From: Clostridiales bacterium
GTDB taxonomy: Bacteria; Bacillota; Clostridia; Oscillospirales; Oscillospiraceae
Direction: 5' to 3'
NCBI GenBank assembly: GCA_004554585.1
Contig: SFLH01000006.1
Span: 124,001 to 188,000 of the forward strand
DNA: 64,000 bases
Shown one piece after another: positions 44,909-54,020 of this stretch. Within the stretch, counting starts at the first letter, position 1, and each line of letters begins with the position of its first letter. The notes beneath the pieces are model-generated. The model saw nothing but the letters and a program-made list of their open reading frames with translations, searched no databases and had not been told where the DNA came from. Position numbers and translations under genes: made by a program.

Positions 44909-44937
44909 TTGACTTTGTAGGGAATGTGTGGTATCCT
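44909..44937 (+). promoter_or_regulatory. Promoter of nifS-nifU
   Basis: TTGACT (44909-44914), a 17-base spacer and TATCCT (44932-44937). Confidence 0.7.
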
Positions 44938-44945
44938 TCAAATAA

Positions 44946-44962
44946 CCTAATAAATTAGTAGG
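44946..44962. promoter_or_regulatory. Candidate Rrf2/IscR-type operator at nifS
   Basis: CCTAATAAATTAGTAGG is an imperfect palindrome, with 14 of 17 positions symmetric. It sits at the expected transcription start of nifSU, where a bound repressor would block transcription. The Rrf2 protein encoded at 3808-4224 is a candidate ligand. Confidence 0.5.
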
Positions 44963-44988
44963 AATTAAAAACGCAAGGAGGTCTCTCC

Positions 44989-46162
<1,174 letters not shown>

Positions 46163-46176
<14 letters not shown>

Positions 46177-46585
46177 GAAAGTGATGGACCATTTCCGCCA
46201 TCCCCGCAACGTGGGGGTCCTCGACCAGGCTGACGGCGTGGGCGAGGTGGGCAACGCCAAGTGCGGCGACATCATGAAAATTTACCTGAAGATCGACGGG
46301 GACACGGTCTCCGACGTGAAGTTTGAGACCTTCGGCTGCGGCAGCGCCATCGCCTCCAGCTCCATGGCCACCGAGATGATCAAAGGCAAGAAACTGGACC
46401 AGGTGATGGAGCTGACCAACAAGGCCGTGGTGGAGGCCCTGGACGGCCTGCCCGCCCACAAGCTCCACTGTTCCGTCCTGGCCGAGGAGGCGGTGAAGGC
46501 CGCCCTGAAAGACTACTACGACAAGAACGGCATCGCCTACGACCCCAGCCAATTCCCTCACATCGACTGCGCGGGGTGCCACTGA
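46163..46585 (+). CDS. nifU: Iron-sulfur cluster scaffold (NifU/IscU type)
   Basis: The scaffold on which [2Fe-2S] and [4Fe-4S] clusters are built. The 140-residue protein has the three ligand cysteines C34 (AKCGD), C59 (FGCGSA) and C103 (LHCSVLAEEA) with the aspartate at D36, as in IscU. The C-terminus adds HIDCAGCH, two extra cysteines with histidines that may bind a metal. AAAGGAG precedes the ATG at 46163, which lies inside the end of nifS. Confidence 0.95.
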
Positions 46586-46655
46586 CGCAATTTCTTTGAT
46601 CTCCTCCGATTGATCATGACCCCCTTTCCAATCCATTCCTGTCTCTCCCGCGCAC

Positions 46656-46694
46656 AAGCCCCTGGCCGCATCTGTGGCCAGGGGCTTGCTTTGT
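46656..46694 (+). terminator. Terminator of nifSU
   Basis: AAGCCCCTGGCC pairs with GGCCAGGGGCTT (12 bp), followed by GCTTTG. Confidence 0.8.
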
Positions 46695-46759
46695 GGGAAC
46701 GAATGGCGGCCGCCGCCCGTCTAATTCTATAAAGAAACTTGGAAAAGGAGGCGAGTCCG

Positions 46760-47260
46760 ATGAAAAAGAATGCCATTTTCCTATTGGCCGCAGTCACCCT
46801 GCTGCCCCTGCTGGGGGCCTGCGGCGCGGGGGAAACGGCCGTGCCAAAGCCCCCCGCCCTGGTGGTGGCCGCCGGGGACGAGACGCAGCAGGCGCTGCTG
46901 GGCACCTACAACTGGCGGCGGCTCCATCTGGGGGGCATGGAGGAGGTTTGTGCCGACAGCCCCCATCCCCTGGACTGCCAGGACCTTCTGGCCCTGCTGG
47001 ACGCCCGGCAGACTACGGTCCAGCTGCAATTTGCCAAACCGCCGGACGACCCCCTCTCCGTCCGGTGCTGGAGCGATCAGCAGTGGGGAAATCCCTTGGC
47101 AGACAGCCAGGAGGTGACAATCACCGGCGACACCCTCTCCCTGCGGCCGGGGGGCTGGATCTATGAGGTGACCGCCCGGTGGGGCGGCGGATGGGGCCCC
47201 GGCGGCGAGGCCCACTATGCCTTTTACGCCATGGGGCCTGACAGCCCCGCCCAATCCTGA
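46760..47260 (+). CDS. Predicted lipoprotein, function unknown
   Basis: A 166-residue protein starting MKKNAIFLLAAVTLLPLLG with lipobox LGAC, so it is likely anchored on the outer face of the membrane. The mature part contains several tryptophans and a glycine-rich end (RWGGGWGPGG) and resembles a beta-sandwich. I recognise no family. AAAGGAGGCGA lies 7-8 bases before the ATG at 46760. It stands alone between two terminators. Confidence 0.7.
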   Translation: MKKNAIFLLAAVTLLPLLGACGAGETAVPKPPALVVAAGDETQQALLGTYNWRRLHLGGMEEVCADSPHPLDCQDLLALLDARQTTVQLQFAKPPDDPLSVRCWSDQQWGNPLADSQEVTITGDTLSLRPGGWIYEVTARWGGGWGPGGEAHYAFYAMGPDSPAQS

Positions 47261-47271
47261 CGCAAAGCAGC

Positions 47272-47312
47272 AGCGCCCTCCGTCCTGGGTCAAACGGAGG
47301 GCGCTGGTTCTT
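47272..47312. terminator. Bidirectional terminator
   Basis: AGCGCCCTCCGT pairs perfectly with ACGGAGGGCGCT (12 bp, 10-base loop), between convergent genes. Confidence 0.85.
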
Positions 47313-47319
47313 TGTGCGT

Positions 47320-48360
47320 TCAGGCCGGGTCGTAGATGGTTAGCCCTCCGGGACTGCGGGTGCGGATCACCTGGCCTTCCTCCATGAGGTATTCCAGGTG
47401 GGCCAGGGCCTCGCCGGTGGCGAACCACTTTTGGTTTAAGGGGAAGTCGTCCCAGCTCTTGGCCCGGATGTCCCAGTGCATGCGGCTGGCCACCTGGTAG
47501 GCGGTCAGGCCGGGGTCCCGGCGGACAATGGCCAGGGTCTCCGCCACCCGGTTGCGGTGGTGGGCGTAGAGGGATTGGATGCGCTGGGCCAGATCCCCGG
47601 TGTGCCGGTGGCCGGGCAGGGCCAGGCGGACCGGCAGGGCCTCCACCCGGGCCAGGCTCTCCAGATAGCGGCCCAGGGCGTTGGGGAGGTTGGGCCACAT
47701 GGTGATGTTGGGGGTGATGTCGAAGAGGACGTGGTCGGCGGTGAAGAGGATGCCCTCTTTTTCCAGCCACAGGCACACCTGTCCCGGCGTGTGGCCCGGG
47801 GTGGCCACCACCTGCAGGGTGTACCCGCCCACGGTGAGGACAGCCCCGTCGGCCAAGGGCCGGTAGTTGGGCAGGTCCAAGGTGGGGCCCAAGGTCCGGG
47901 CGGGATTGGTGCCGGTGGTCACCGCCAGCTCCTCCGGGGGAAATCCCTCCTGCAGGAAGCGCTGATCGATGGTCCGCCAATAGGCGTCCTCCCAGGCCTG
48001 GCTGGTGAAGGGGGCGTCCCCCTGACCGATGTAGATGGTCCCCTCCGGACCGGCCAGCTCTGTGGACAGCCCGGTGTGGTCGGTGTGGATGTGGGTGAGC
48101 AGCACGTTCAGCTTGTCCTCCGCCGCCCCTGCCTGGGCCAAGCCCTCCCGGAGGGCCTGGCGGCATTCCGGGGTGCGAAAGCCCGTGTCGATGAGCAGGC
48201 TGCGCTGCCCCTCATGGCCCCGGATGAGGTAGCTGTTCAGCTCCCCCAAGGGGTTGCGAGGCAGGGGCACGGGGATGCGGAAGAGGCCGGGGAGGATCTC
48301 CGCCACGGCATAGGGGGCCGCGGGGTCGGCCAGCTGCCGGACCAGGTGGGGGGAGATCAT
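47320..48360 (-). CDS. Metallo-beta-lactamase-fold hydrolase (LACTB2-like)
   Basis: A 346-residue hydrolase. The metal motif is THIHTDHTG (HxHxDH, residues about 88-96), with later ligands in TPGHTPG and the aspartate in FTADHVLFD. After the core, residues about 240-340 form a winged-helix-like tail (TAYQVASRM, TGEALAHLEYLMEEG), as in LACTB2-type proteins, some of which act on RNA. The ATG at 48360 overlaps the deoC stop (ATGA), so the two are translationally coupled. The substrate is unknown. Confidence 0.88.
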   Translation of the reverse strand: MISPHLVRQLADPAAPYAVAEILPGLFRIPVPLPRNPLGELNSYLIRGHEGQRSLLIDTGFRTPECRQALREGLAQAGAAEDKLNVLLTHIHTDHTGLSTELAGPEGTIYIGQGDAPFTSQAWEDAYWRTIDQRFLQEGFPPEELAVTTGTNPARTLGPTLDLPNYRPLADGAVLTVGGYTLQVVATPGHTPGQVCLWLEKEGILFTADHVLFDITPNITMWPNLPNALGRYLESLARVEALPVRLALPGHRHTGDLAQRIQSLYAHHRNRVAETLAIVRRDPGLTAYQVASRMHWDIRAKSWDDFPLNQKWFATGEALAHLEYLMEEGQVIRTRSPGGLTIYDPA

Positions 48361-49010
48361 TCCTGTTTCCGGGCCTCGCCCACCAGGGCGCTGGCCCCCA
48401 GACGGTCGGCGCCCAGCTCCAGGTAGGCCTGGCCGTCGGCCAGGGTGCGGATGCCCCCGGAGGCCTTGACCTTGATGTTCTGGGGCAGGTTCTCCCGCAG
48501 CAGGGCCACGTCCTCCCGGGTGGCGCCGGCGGCAGAGAAGCCGGTGGAGGTCTTCACATAGTCCACCTCGGCCTTCGCGGCGATCTGGCAGAGCTTCATC
48601 TTTTCCATGTCGGTGAGCAGGCAGGTTTCGATGATGACCTTCAGGGGGCGGCCCAGGCAGGCGGCCTTCACCCCTTCCATCTCCTCCTGCAGCTGCTTCC
48701 ACTTGCGGTCCTTGACCTGGCCGATGTTGATGACCATGTCGATCTCGCTGGCGCCGTTCTCCACGGCGTCCTTGGTCTCAAAGATCTTGGCGGCCAGGGT
48801 GTTGTAGCCGTTGGGGAAGCCGATGACGGTGCAGATCTTCAGGTTGCCCTGGACGTACTCCACCGCGTCCTTCACATAGGCCGGGGGGATGCACACGGTG
48901 GCGCAGCCGAACTCCATGGCCTCGTCGCAGAGGGTTTTGATCTGGTCCCAGGTGGCCTCGGGTTTGAGCAGGGTGTGGTCCACGTGGCTGAGGATGGTTG
49001 CAGTGTCCAT
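48357..49010 (-). CDS. deoC: Deoxyribose-phosphate aldolase
   Basis: Splits 2-deoxyribose-5-phosphate into glyceraldehyde-3-phosphate and acetaldehyde in deoxynucleoside breakdown. The 217-residue TIM barrel has DHTLLKPEATW at the start, CTVIGFPNGYN, the Schiff-base lysine in YVKTSTGFS near residue 150, and KASGGIRT near residue 180. I start it at ATG 49010, about 7 bases after AAGGAG; an in-frame GTG at 49019 abuts the ribosome site. It is coupled to the downstream hydrolase. Confidence 0.95.
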   Translation of the reverse strand: MDTATILSHVDHTLLKPEATWDQIKTLCDEAMEFGCATVCIPPAYVKDAVEYVQGNLKICTVIGFPNGYNTLAAKIFETKDAVENGASEIDMVINIGQVKDRKWKQLQEEMEGVKAACLGRPLKVIIETCLLTDMEKMKLCQIAAKAEVDYVKTSTGFSAAGATREDVALLRENLPQNIKVKASGGIRTLADGQAYLELGADRLGASALVGEARKQE

Positions 49011-49053
49011 AGCGATCACTCCTTATTGGTGATTTCCTTTGATGTTTGGTTCC

Positions 49054-49082
49054 ATCATACCTTATTTTGTCTGATATCTCAA
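49054..49082 (-). promoter_or_regulatory. Promoter of deoC
   Basis: On the minus strand, TTGAGA (49082-49077), a 17-base spacer and TATGAT (49059-49054). Confidence 0.8.
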
Positions 49083-49096
49083 GAGGACAGGACAAA

Positions 49097-49128
49097 AACC
49101 CCGGCCCGCGTGCGGCGGGGCCGGGGTT
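49097..49128 (-). terminator. Terminator of the lipoprotein gene
   Basis: AACCCCGGCCC pairs with GGGCCGGGGTT, with a T-run on the minus strand. Confidence 0.82.
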
Positions 49129-49132
49129 GGGC

Positions 49133-49684
49133 TCAGGGGACGGCCGGCTGGTCGGCCTGAGGCAGGGCGTCGGTGGGCTGGCCCTCGGCGTCGGCGGGGT
49201 TTTCCTCCATGGACCGGGGGCACATGAGGAAGAAGACCACGTCCCCCTCCTGCTTCACGATGCACTCGTCGGCCTGGGTGCAGATGTTCCAACGCAGGTC
49301 GGCGTTGTCCTCCAGGGTCTGGACGAAGGCGCCGCCGTCGGTGCCCTCTTCCAGGCGGAAGAGGTAGCCCACAAAGGGGATGGTGCTGATGAGGGGGGCG
49401 AACATGACCCCCTGGGAAAAGCCCTCGATCTGGGCCGCGCCCAGCCCCATCAGGGGGCCCGGCTCCACCGGGGTGGTGGTGCCCTGAAAGCCCACCACCT
49501 CCTGGGAGAGGATGGCCTGGGCCATGGCCGCCAGGTCGGCCTGGGGGTCGGCCTGGTACTGGGTCTGAAATTCCTGGGCCAGGAGCTGGCCCATGGTCTC
49601 GGGCTGCTTGGTCTCCTCCTGGCCGCAGGCGGTCAGGGAGAGCAGGAGCAGGCCAGCTAAGAGGGAAGCGATGACAGTGCGCAT
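49133..49684 (-). CDS. Predicted lipoprotein, function unknown
   Basis: A 183-residue protein starting MRTVIASLLAGLLLLSLTAC, with C20 as the likely lipid site. The mature domain is acidic, contains two cysteines (NICTQADEC) and a hydrophobic stretch in the middle (GVMFAPLISTIPFVGYLF), and ends in a disordered proline/glutamine tail. I recognise no family. GGAAAGGAA precedes the ATG at 49684. A sigma-A promoter lies at 49768-49796. It is a single-gene transcript. Confidence 0.7.
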   Translation of the reverse strand: MRTVIASLLAGLLLLSLTACGQEETKQPETMGQLLAQEFQTQYQADPQADLAAMAQAILSQEVVGFQGTTTPVEPGPLMGLGAAQIEGFSQGVMFAPLISTIPFVGYLFRLEEGTDGGAFVQTLEDNADLRWNICTQADECIVKQEGDVVFFLMCPRSMEENPADAEGQPTDALPQADQPAVP

Positions 49685-49767
49685 GATAGATTCCTTTCCA
49701 AGGCTCCCGCCGCGCTGGCGCGGGGGAGAAACTCGCCCAACCACCCAGGGGCGGCGGGCTGGGGGAC

Positions 49768-49796
49768 AGTATAGCACAGGGCGCGGGCGCTGTCAC
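49768..49796 (-). promoter_or_regulatory. Promoter of the lipoprotein gene
   Basis: On the minus strand, GTGACA (49796-49791), a 17-base spacer and TATACT (49773-49768). The rest of the gap to 50013 holds no gene; TACAAT at 49953-49958 may be the -10 for the symporter, with a poor -35. Confidence 0.72.
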
Positions 49797-50013
49797 GCAG
49801 TTTTGAGAAAATGCAGGGTTTCCGCCAATTCAAACGCTGCCAGCCCTCAGGTGCAGGATACCCTGCTAGAAACTTCAAAATATTTCCTGAAAATAAAGAA
49901 TAAAAAGTCAAAAAAGAAGGATTTCTCGGTTTTCTCTTGGGCGGAAATGTGGTACAATGCCATCTGTTTGAGCCCTTTTTTCGGGGACCATGTTCCAACA
50001 AGGAGGATGCCTC

Positions 50014-51276
50014 ATGCAGGAAGCAGTCAAAAAGAAAAAGAAACTCTCTCTCACGGCCCAGATCGCCATCAGTTTGGTGCTGGGCATTCTCGTGGGCATT
50101 GCCATGCAGGGCGTTGCCGACATTGCCGAGGAATACATCAAACCCTTCGGCACCATCTACCTCAACCTCATTAAAATGATCGTGGTGCCTGTGGTGGTTC
50201 TGTCCATCACCCAGGGCATCGTCTCGCTGCAGGATGTGCGCAAGGTGGGCTCCATTGGGGCCAAGACCATCGGCTTTTACCTCATCACCACCGCTGTGGC
50301 CGTTACCCTGGGCCTGGTGGCCGCCAACCTGCTCCAGGTGGGGGCGGGCTACACCCTCAGCGGTGAGGCCCTGACCTATGAGGCCACCGAGCCTCTGAAC
50401 GTCATGGACACCATTGTGAACATCTTCCCCTCCAACGCCTTCCAGCCCCTGGCCGACGCCACCATGCTCCAGGTGATCGTCATCGCCCTCTTCCTGGGCT
50501 TCGGCATCATCGCCGTGGGGGAGAAGGGGAAGGTGGCCAAGGACGTGGTGGACAGCTTCGCCGAGGTGAGCTTTAAGATCATGGCCATGATCCTCAAGGT
50601 CTCTCCCATCGGCGTCTTCGCCCTCATCTGCCCGGTGGTGGCTGCCAACGGCCCCAGCGTGCTGCTGCCTCTGCTGAAGGTGATCCTGGTGGCTTACGTG
50701 GCCTATGTGGCCCACATGGCCCTCACCTATTCCCTGGCAGTGCGAGGGTTTGCCAAGCTCAGTCCCCTGAAATTTTTCCGGGCCATGGGTGAGCCCATCC
50801 TCTTTGCCTTCTCCAGTGCCAGCAGCGTGGGCACTCTGCCCTTCAACATGGACGCCACGGAGAAGCTGGGAGCTCGGAAAGAGGTCTCCAGCTTTGTCCT
50901 CCCCCTGGGGGCCACCATCAACATGGACGGCACCGCCATCTACCAGGGCGTGTGCGCCATCTTCATCGCCCAGATTTTCGGCATCGACCTGACCATCGCT
51001 CAGCAGCTGACCATCATTCTCACTGCCACCCTGGCCTCCATCGGCACGGCCGGGGTGCCGGGCTCGGGCATGATCATGCTCACCATGGTCCTGCAGACCG
51101 TGGGTCTGCCCGTGGAGGGCATCGCCCTGGTGGCGGGCATCGACCGGGTGCTGGACATGGGCCGCACGGCGGTGAACATCACCGGCGACGCCGCCTGCAC
51201 CATCTGCGTGGACGCCTGGGAGAAAAAGCGCGAGCGCAAAAAGCTGGCCGCCCAGGCCGGTGCGTCGGCAGAGTGA
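50014..51276 (+). CDS. Dicarboxylate/amino acid:cation symporter (DAACS)
   Basis: A 420-residue secondary transporter of the glutamate/aspartate/C4-dicarboxylate family, using Na+ or H+ gradients. Features are eight or more membrane helices, the serine-rich hairpin tip FSSASSVGTLPF near residue 270, NMDGTAIYQ near 305, the second hairpin GVPGSGMIML, and DRVLDMGRTAVNITGDA near 375 (substrate-binding Asp/Arg region). AAGGAGG lies 7 bases before the ATG at 50014; an in-frame ATG 24 bases earlier precedes the ribosome site. The exact substrate is not decided by sequence. Confidence 0.92.
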   Translation: MQEAVKKKKKLSLTAQIAISLVLGILVGIAMQGVADIAEEYIKPFGTIYLNLIKMIVVPVVVLSITQGIVSLQDVRKVGSIGAKTIGFYLITTAVAVTLGLVAANLLQVGAGYTLSGEALTYEATEPLNVMDTIVNIFPSNAFQPLADATMLQVIVIALFLGFGIIAVGEKGKVAKDVVDSFAEVSFKIMAMILKVSPIGVFALICPVVAANGPSVLLPLLKVILVAYVAYVAHMALTYSLAVRGFAKLSPLKFFRAMGEPILFAFSSASSVGTLPFNMDATEKLGARKEVSSFVLPLGATINMDGTAIYQGVCAIFIAQIFGIDLTIAQQLTIILTATLASIGTAGVPGSGMIMLTMVLQTVGLPVEGIALVAGIDRVLDMGRTAVNITGDAACTICVDAWEKKRERKKLAAQAGASAE

Positions 51277-51301
51277 CCGAGAAAGAGAACCACCCCATGA
51301 A

Positions 51302-51335
51302 AAGAAAGACCGCGGGATATCCCGTGGTCTTTCTT
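51302..51335 (+). terminator. Terminator of the symporter gene
   Basis: AAGAAAGACC pairs with GGTCTTTCTT with GGG/CCC inside, T-rich on the descending arm. Confidence 0.82.
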
Positions 51336-51353
51336 GGCGTCTGGGAAGAAAAA

Positions 51354-51382
51354 GCCCGGGCTGTCATTTCGACAGCCCGGGC
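51354..51382 (-). terminator. Terminator of rubrerythrin
   Basis: GCCCGGGCTGTC pairs perfectly with GACAGCCCGGGC (12 bp, 5-base loop), with a T-run on the minus strand. Confidence 0.85.
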
Positions 51383-51405
51383 GGATTCCCACAGGGGATG
51401 CAATC

Positions 51406-51939
51406 TTAGTAGTTCTCGGCCTTGATCTCGAAGAAAGCCTGGGGGTGGCTGCAGACGGGACACACCTCGGGGGCCTGGTCGCCATACTCCAGGTGGCCGC
51501 AGTTGCGGCAGTACCACACCTTGACGGCGGACTTCTTGAAGACCTCGTCGTTCTCCAGGTTCTCCACCAGCTTCAGGTAGCGCTCATAGTGGGACTTCTC
51601 GATCTCACCCACGGAGGCGAACATGTCGGCGATGCGGTGGAAGCCCTCTTCCCGGGCCTCTTCGGACATGCGCTTGTACATGGAGGTCCATTCCTCGTGC
51701 TCGCCCTCGGCGGCGGCCATCAGGTTCTCGGCGGTGGTGCCGATGCCGGAGAGCTCCTTGAACCACAGCTTGGCGTGCTCCTTCTCGTTGCCGGCGGTTT
51801 CCTCAAAGAACGCGGCGATCTGCTCGTAGCCGTCCTTGCGGGCCTGGCTGGCGTAGTAGGTGTACTTGTTGCGGGCCATGCTCTCGCCGGCGAAAGCTTC
51901 CCACAGATTGGCTTCGGTCTTGCTGCCTTTCAGTTCCAT
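51406..51939 (-). CDS. Rubrerythrin
   Basis: A non-haem diiron peroxidase protecting anaerobes against hydrogen peroxide. The 177-residue protein has the ferritin-like four-helix bundle with E-rich diiron ligands (ANLWEAFAGESMARNKY; FEETAGNEKEHAKLW; EEWTSMYKRM; FASVGEIEKSHYERY) and a C-terminal rubredoxin domain with two CX2C pairs (CRNC, CPVC). AAAGGAGC precedes the ATG at 51939. Transcribed alone. No clear PerR box was found upstream. Confidence 0.95.
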   Translation of the reverse strand: MELKGSKTEANLWEAFAGESMARNKYTYYASQARKDGYEQIAAFFEETAGNEKEHAKLWFKELSGIGTTAENLMAAAEGEHEEWTSMYKRMSEEAREEGFHRIADMFASVGEIEKSHYERYLKLVENLENDEVFKKSAVKVWYCRNCGHLEYGDQAPEVCPVCSHPQAFFEIKAENY

Positions 51940-52205
51940 AGTGAAGTGCTCCTTTCAAAAGTGATCGAAAAATATGATGTGGTCGGTCTGTGCCTGACTG
52001 TTCTCGGTGTTGGAATCCAGGAGGAATCCTGTGCCCATAGCATACCCCATAAAAACAGTCTCTCTCAGTGACTTTAACACACTTTGCCAAAAAAGATAAG
52101 TGGTATTTTTGGTTTTTTCTTTCTTTCCTAAAATTTCTCTCCTGGCGCATACTATCTTTCGCGGCCCTGCGGCCGCAAATCCACAAAAAGCAACGGAGGA
52201 ACGGT

Positions 52206-52691
52206 ATGGTTCGCAAACTGACCACCGCCGCCTTCCTGCTTGCGCTGGCCCTGTCTCTGACGGCCTGCGGCAACAGCAATGCTGGTACCGCAGCCAACCG
52301 CTGGACGGGGACCAACGCCGCATCCCAGCAGTGGGAGATCCAGCGGCAGAGTGAGCAGGAGGGCGCCAAGGAGGAAAAAAGCGACGGCGCTTACCACGCC
52401 GATGAGAACGGCTGGGTAGACGGCTTTCACGACGACAATGACGCGGGCAGCCAGGTGAAGGAAGACCTGAAAGAGGCCGGCCAAGACCTGGGCGATGCGG
52501 CGAAGAACGCTGGGGAAGCCGCCAAGGACGCGGCCGAGGGCGCTGGAAACGCCGCCAAGGACGCCGCAGAGGACGCCGGCGAGACGGCCAAGGAAATCGG
52601 GGACGCGGCCAAAGACGCGGCCCAGAATGCCGGTGACGGGGTGGAGGACCTCCTGGACGGGGACCTGAAACGGCCCCACAGCGCCCAGTGA
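52206..52691 (+). CDS. Lipoprotein with LEA-like alanine-rich repeats
   Basis: A 161-residue protein starting MVRKLTTAAFLLALALS with lipobox LTAC. After a polar linker containing DGAYHADENGWVDGFHDD, residues about 85-150 are a low-complexity helix of degenerate 7- to 11-residue units such as AGEAAKDAAEGAGNAAKDAA, similar to late-embryogenesis-abundant or amphipathic apolipoprotein-like repeats. GGAGGA lies 6 bases before the ATG at 52206; the longer upstream frame lacks a ribosome site. It is a single gene with its own terminator. A role in envelope or desiccation protection is only suggested by composition. Confidence 0.75.
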   Translation: MVRKLTTAAFLLALALSLTACGNSNAGTAANRWTGTNAASQQWEIQRQSEQEGAKEEKSDGAYHADENGWVDGFHDDNDAGSQVKEDLKEAGQDLGDAAKNAGEAAKDAAEGAGNAAKDAAEDAGETAKEIGDAAKDAAQNAGDGVEDLLDGDLKRPHSAQ

Positions 52692-52719
52692 CGTGCCTGC
52701 CTGGCCCCCACGGCAGAAC

Positions 52720-52754
52720 AAAAGCCCAGTTCGGTCTGACTGAACTGGGCTTTT
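52720..52754. terminator. Bidirectional terminator
   Basis: AAAAGCCCAGTTC pairs perfectly with GAACTGGGCTTTT (13 bp, 9-base loop), between convergent genes. Confidence 0.9.
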
Positions 52755-52782
52755 GAGGTTTCCTGGCAGAAGGCGGGGGCGG

Positions 52783-52995
52783 TCAGCCGCCGATCAAGAA
52801 GTCCAGGACGTTGCTGCCGGTGGAGGTTTCACTGCGATAAAGCTCGGTAAAGCCGCAGCGGGTGCAGCTGATGGTGATAAACTTCTTATTCTGCACGTCG
52901 AAGAACTTTGCCAAGTTGCCGCCGGTGGCCTGGAACTGGTCGGTTACGTAAGTAGGGTTGCCGCACTTGGGGCATTGGTACATCTGTTGCTCCAT
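52783..52995 (-). CDS. Small zinc-ribbon protein
   Basis: A 70-residue protein starting MEQQMYQCPKCGNPTYVTDQ with two CX2C pairs (CPKC and CTRC, about 33 residues apart), a zinc ribbon. The pattern KFFDVQNKKFITISCTRCGF and NVLDFLIGG matches the small Zn-ribbon, putative nucleic-acid-binding family of Firmicutes. AAAGGAG lies 8 bases before the ATG at 52995. It is transcribed alone; a partner is not apparent. Confidence 0.85.
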   Translation of the reverse strand: MEQQMYQCPKCGNPTYVTDQFQATGGNLAKFFDVQNKKFITISCTRCGFTELYRSETSTGSNVLDFLIGG

Positions 52996-53053
52996 GGGAG
53001 GGCTCCTTTCTTTTTTTCCCATTCTACCCCAAAGCCATGGCCGGCGCAAGGGC

Positions 53054-53082
53054 TTGCGGGGGATGGGAAACTGTGATATACT
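53054..53082 (+). promoter_or_regulatory. Promoter of rapZ-whiA
   Basis: TTGCGG (53054-53059), a 17-base spacer and TATACT (53077-53082). Confidence 0.75.
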
Positions 53083-53132
53083 ATACTATCTACCATTCAA
53101 TCCTGTGTCCAGGTGGAAAGGAGGGCTTTTTG

Positions 53133-53996
53133 ATGGAATTTATCATCATTTCTGGCATGTCTGGGGCGGGGAAGAGTTCCGCCGCTGCTTTTTTGGAGGA
53201 CTTGGGCTTTTACTGCGTGGATAACATGCCAGTGGCCCTCATCACCAACTTCGCCGGCCTGTGCATGGCCGGGGCGGGCACAGGAAAGTACAGCCGGGTG
53301 GCCCTGGTGACGGACATCCGGGGCGGCCAGACCTTTGACGAGCTCTTCCAGGCTCTGGACGGCCTGCGGGAGATGCACTTGGACTACCAGCTGCTCTTCC
53401 TGGAGGCTGCCGACGAGGACATCATCCGCCGCTACAAGGAGACCCGCCACACCCATCCCCTCACCCGCCAGGGCTATCCCCTGCCCACGGCGGTGAAGAT
53501 GGAGCGGATGGCCCTGGACCCGGTGCGGCGGCGGGCGGACCACATCCTCAACTCCACGGGGCTGAACCTGTCCAAATTCCGGGGGGAGCTGCTGCGGCTG
53601 TTCGGCATGGGCTCCCCCGACGAGACCATGACCGTGTCGGTGACCTCCTTTGGCTTTAAATACGGCATCCCCATCGACGCCGACCTGGTTTTTGACGTGC
53701 GCTTTCTGCCCAACCCCTACTACATCGCCGAGCTCAAGGAGTGTACGGGCCTGGAAGAGGCGGTGCGCTCGTTCCTGTTTGGCTACCGGCAGACCACGGA
53801 GTTTCTGCGCCATCTGGAGGAGCTCTTCTCCTTCCTGCTGCCCCAGTACGTGGAGGAGGGGAAGTCCTCCCTGGTCATTGCCATCGGCTGCACGGGGGGC
53901 CACCACCGTTCGGTGGCCATCGCCCACGCGGTGACGGAGTTCATCCGCCAGAAGGGGTACCGCGCGGAGGAAGCACACCGGGACATCAGCCGGTGA
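53133..53996 (+). CDS. rapZ: RapZ/YvcJ-family nucleotide-binding protein
   Basis: A P-loop protein of the RapZ/YvcJ family, which binds nucleotides and in Proteobacteria controls the stability of the GlmZ RNA; the Firmicute role is less clear. The 287-residue protein has Walker A GMSGAGKS (residues 8-15), the DNMP segment near 30, DIRGG near 63, and the C-terminal IGCTGGHHRSVAIA near residue 255. AAAGGAGGG lies before the ATG at 53133. It is followed 24 bases later by whiA. In many Firmicutes yvcK lies between these two genes; here it does not. Confidence 0.94.
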   Translation: MEFIIISGMSGAGKSSAAAFLEDLGFYCVDNMPVALITNFAGLCMAGAGTGKYSRVALVTDIRGGQTFDELFQALDGLREMHLDYQLLFLEAADEDIIRRYKETRHTHPLTRQGYPLPTAVKMERMALDPVRRRADHILNSTGLNLSKFRGELLRLFGMGSPDETMTVSVTSFGFKYGIPIDADLVFDVRFLPNPYYIAELKECTGLEEAVRSFLFGYRQTTEFLRHLEELFSFLLPQYVEEGKSSLVIAIGCTGGHHRSVAIAHAVTEFIRQKGYRAEEAHRDISR

Positions 53997-54020
53997 ACTT
54001 GGTAAGGAGGGTCAGAAGAC

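Noticed and set aside
51940..52205. PerR operator for rubrerythrin
   Set aside because: No TTATAAT-N-ATTATAA-like palindrome could be found in the upstream region.
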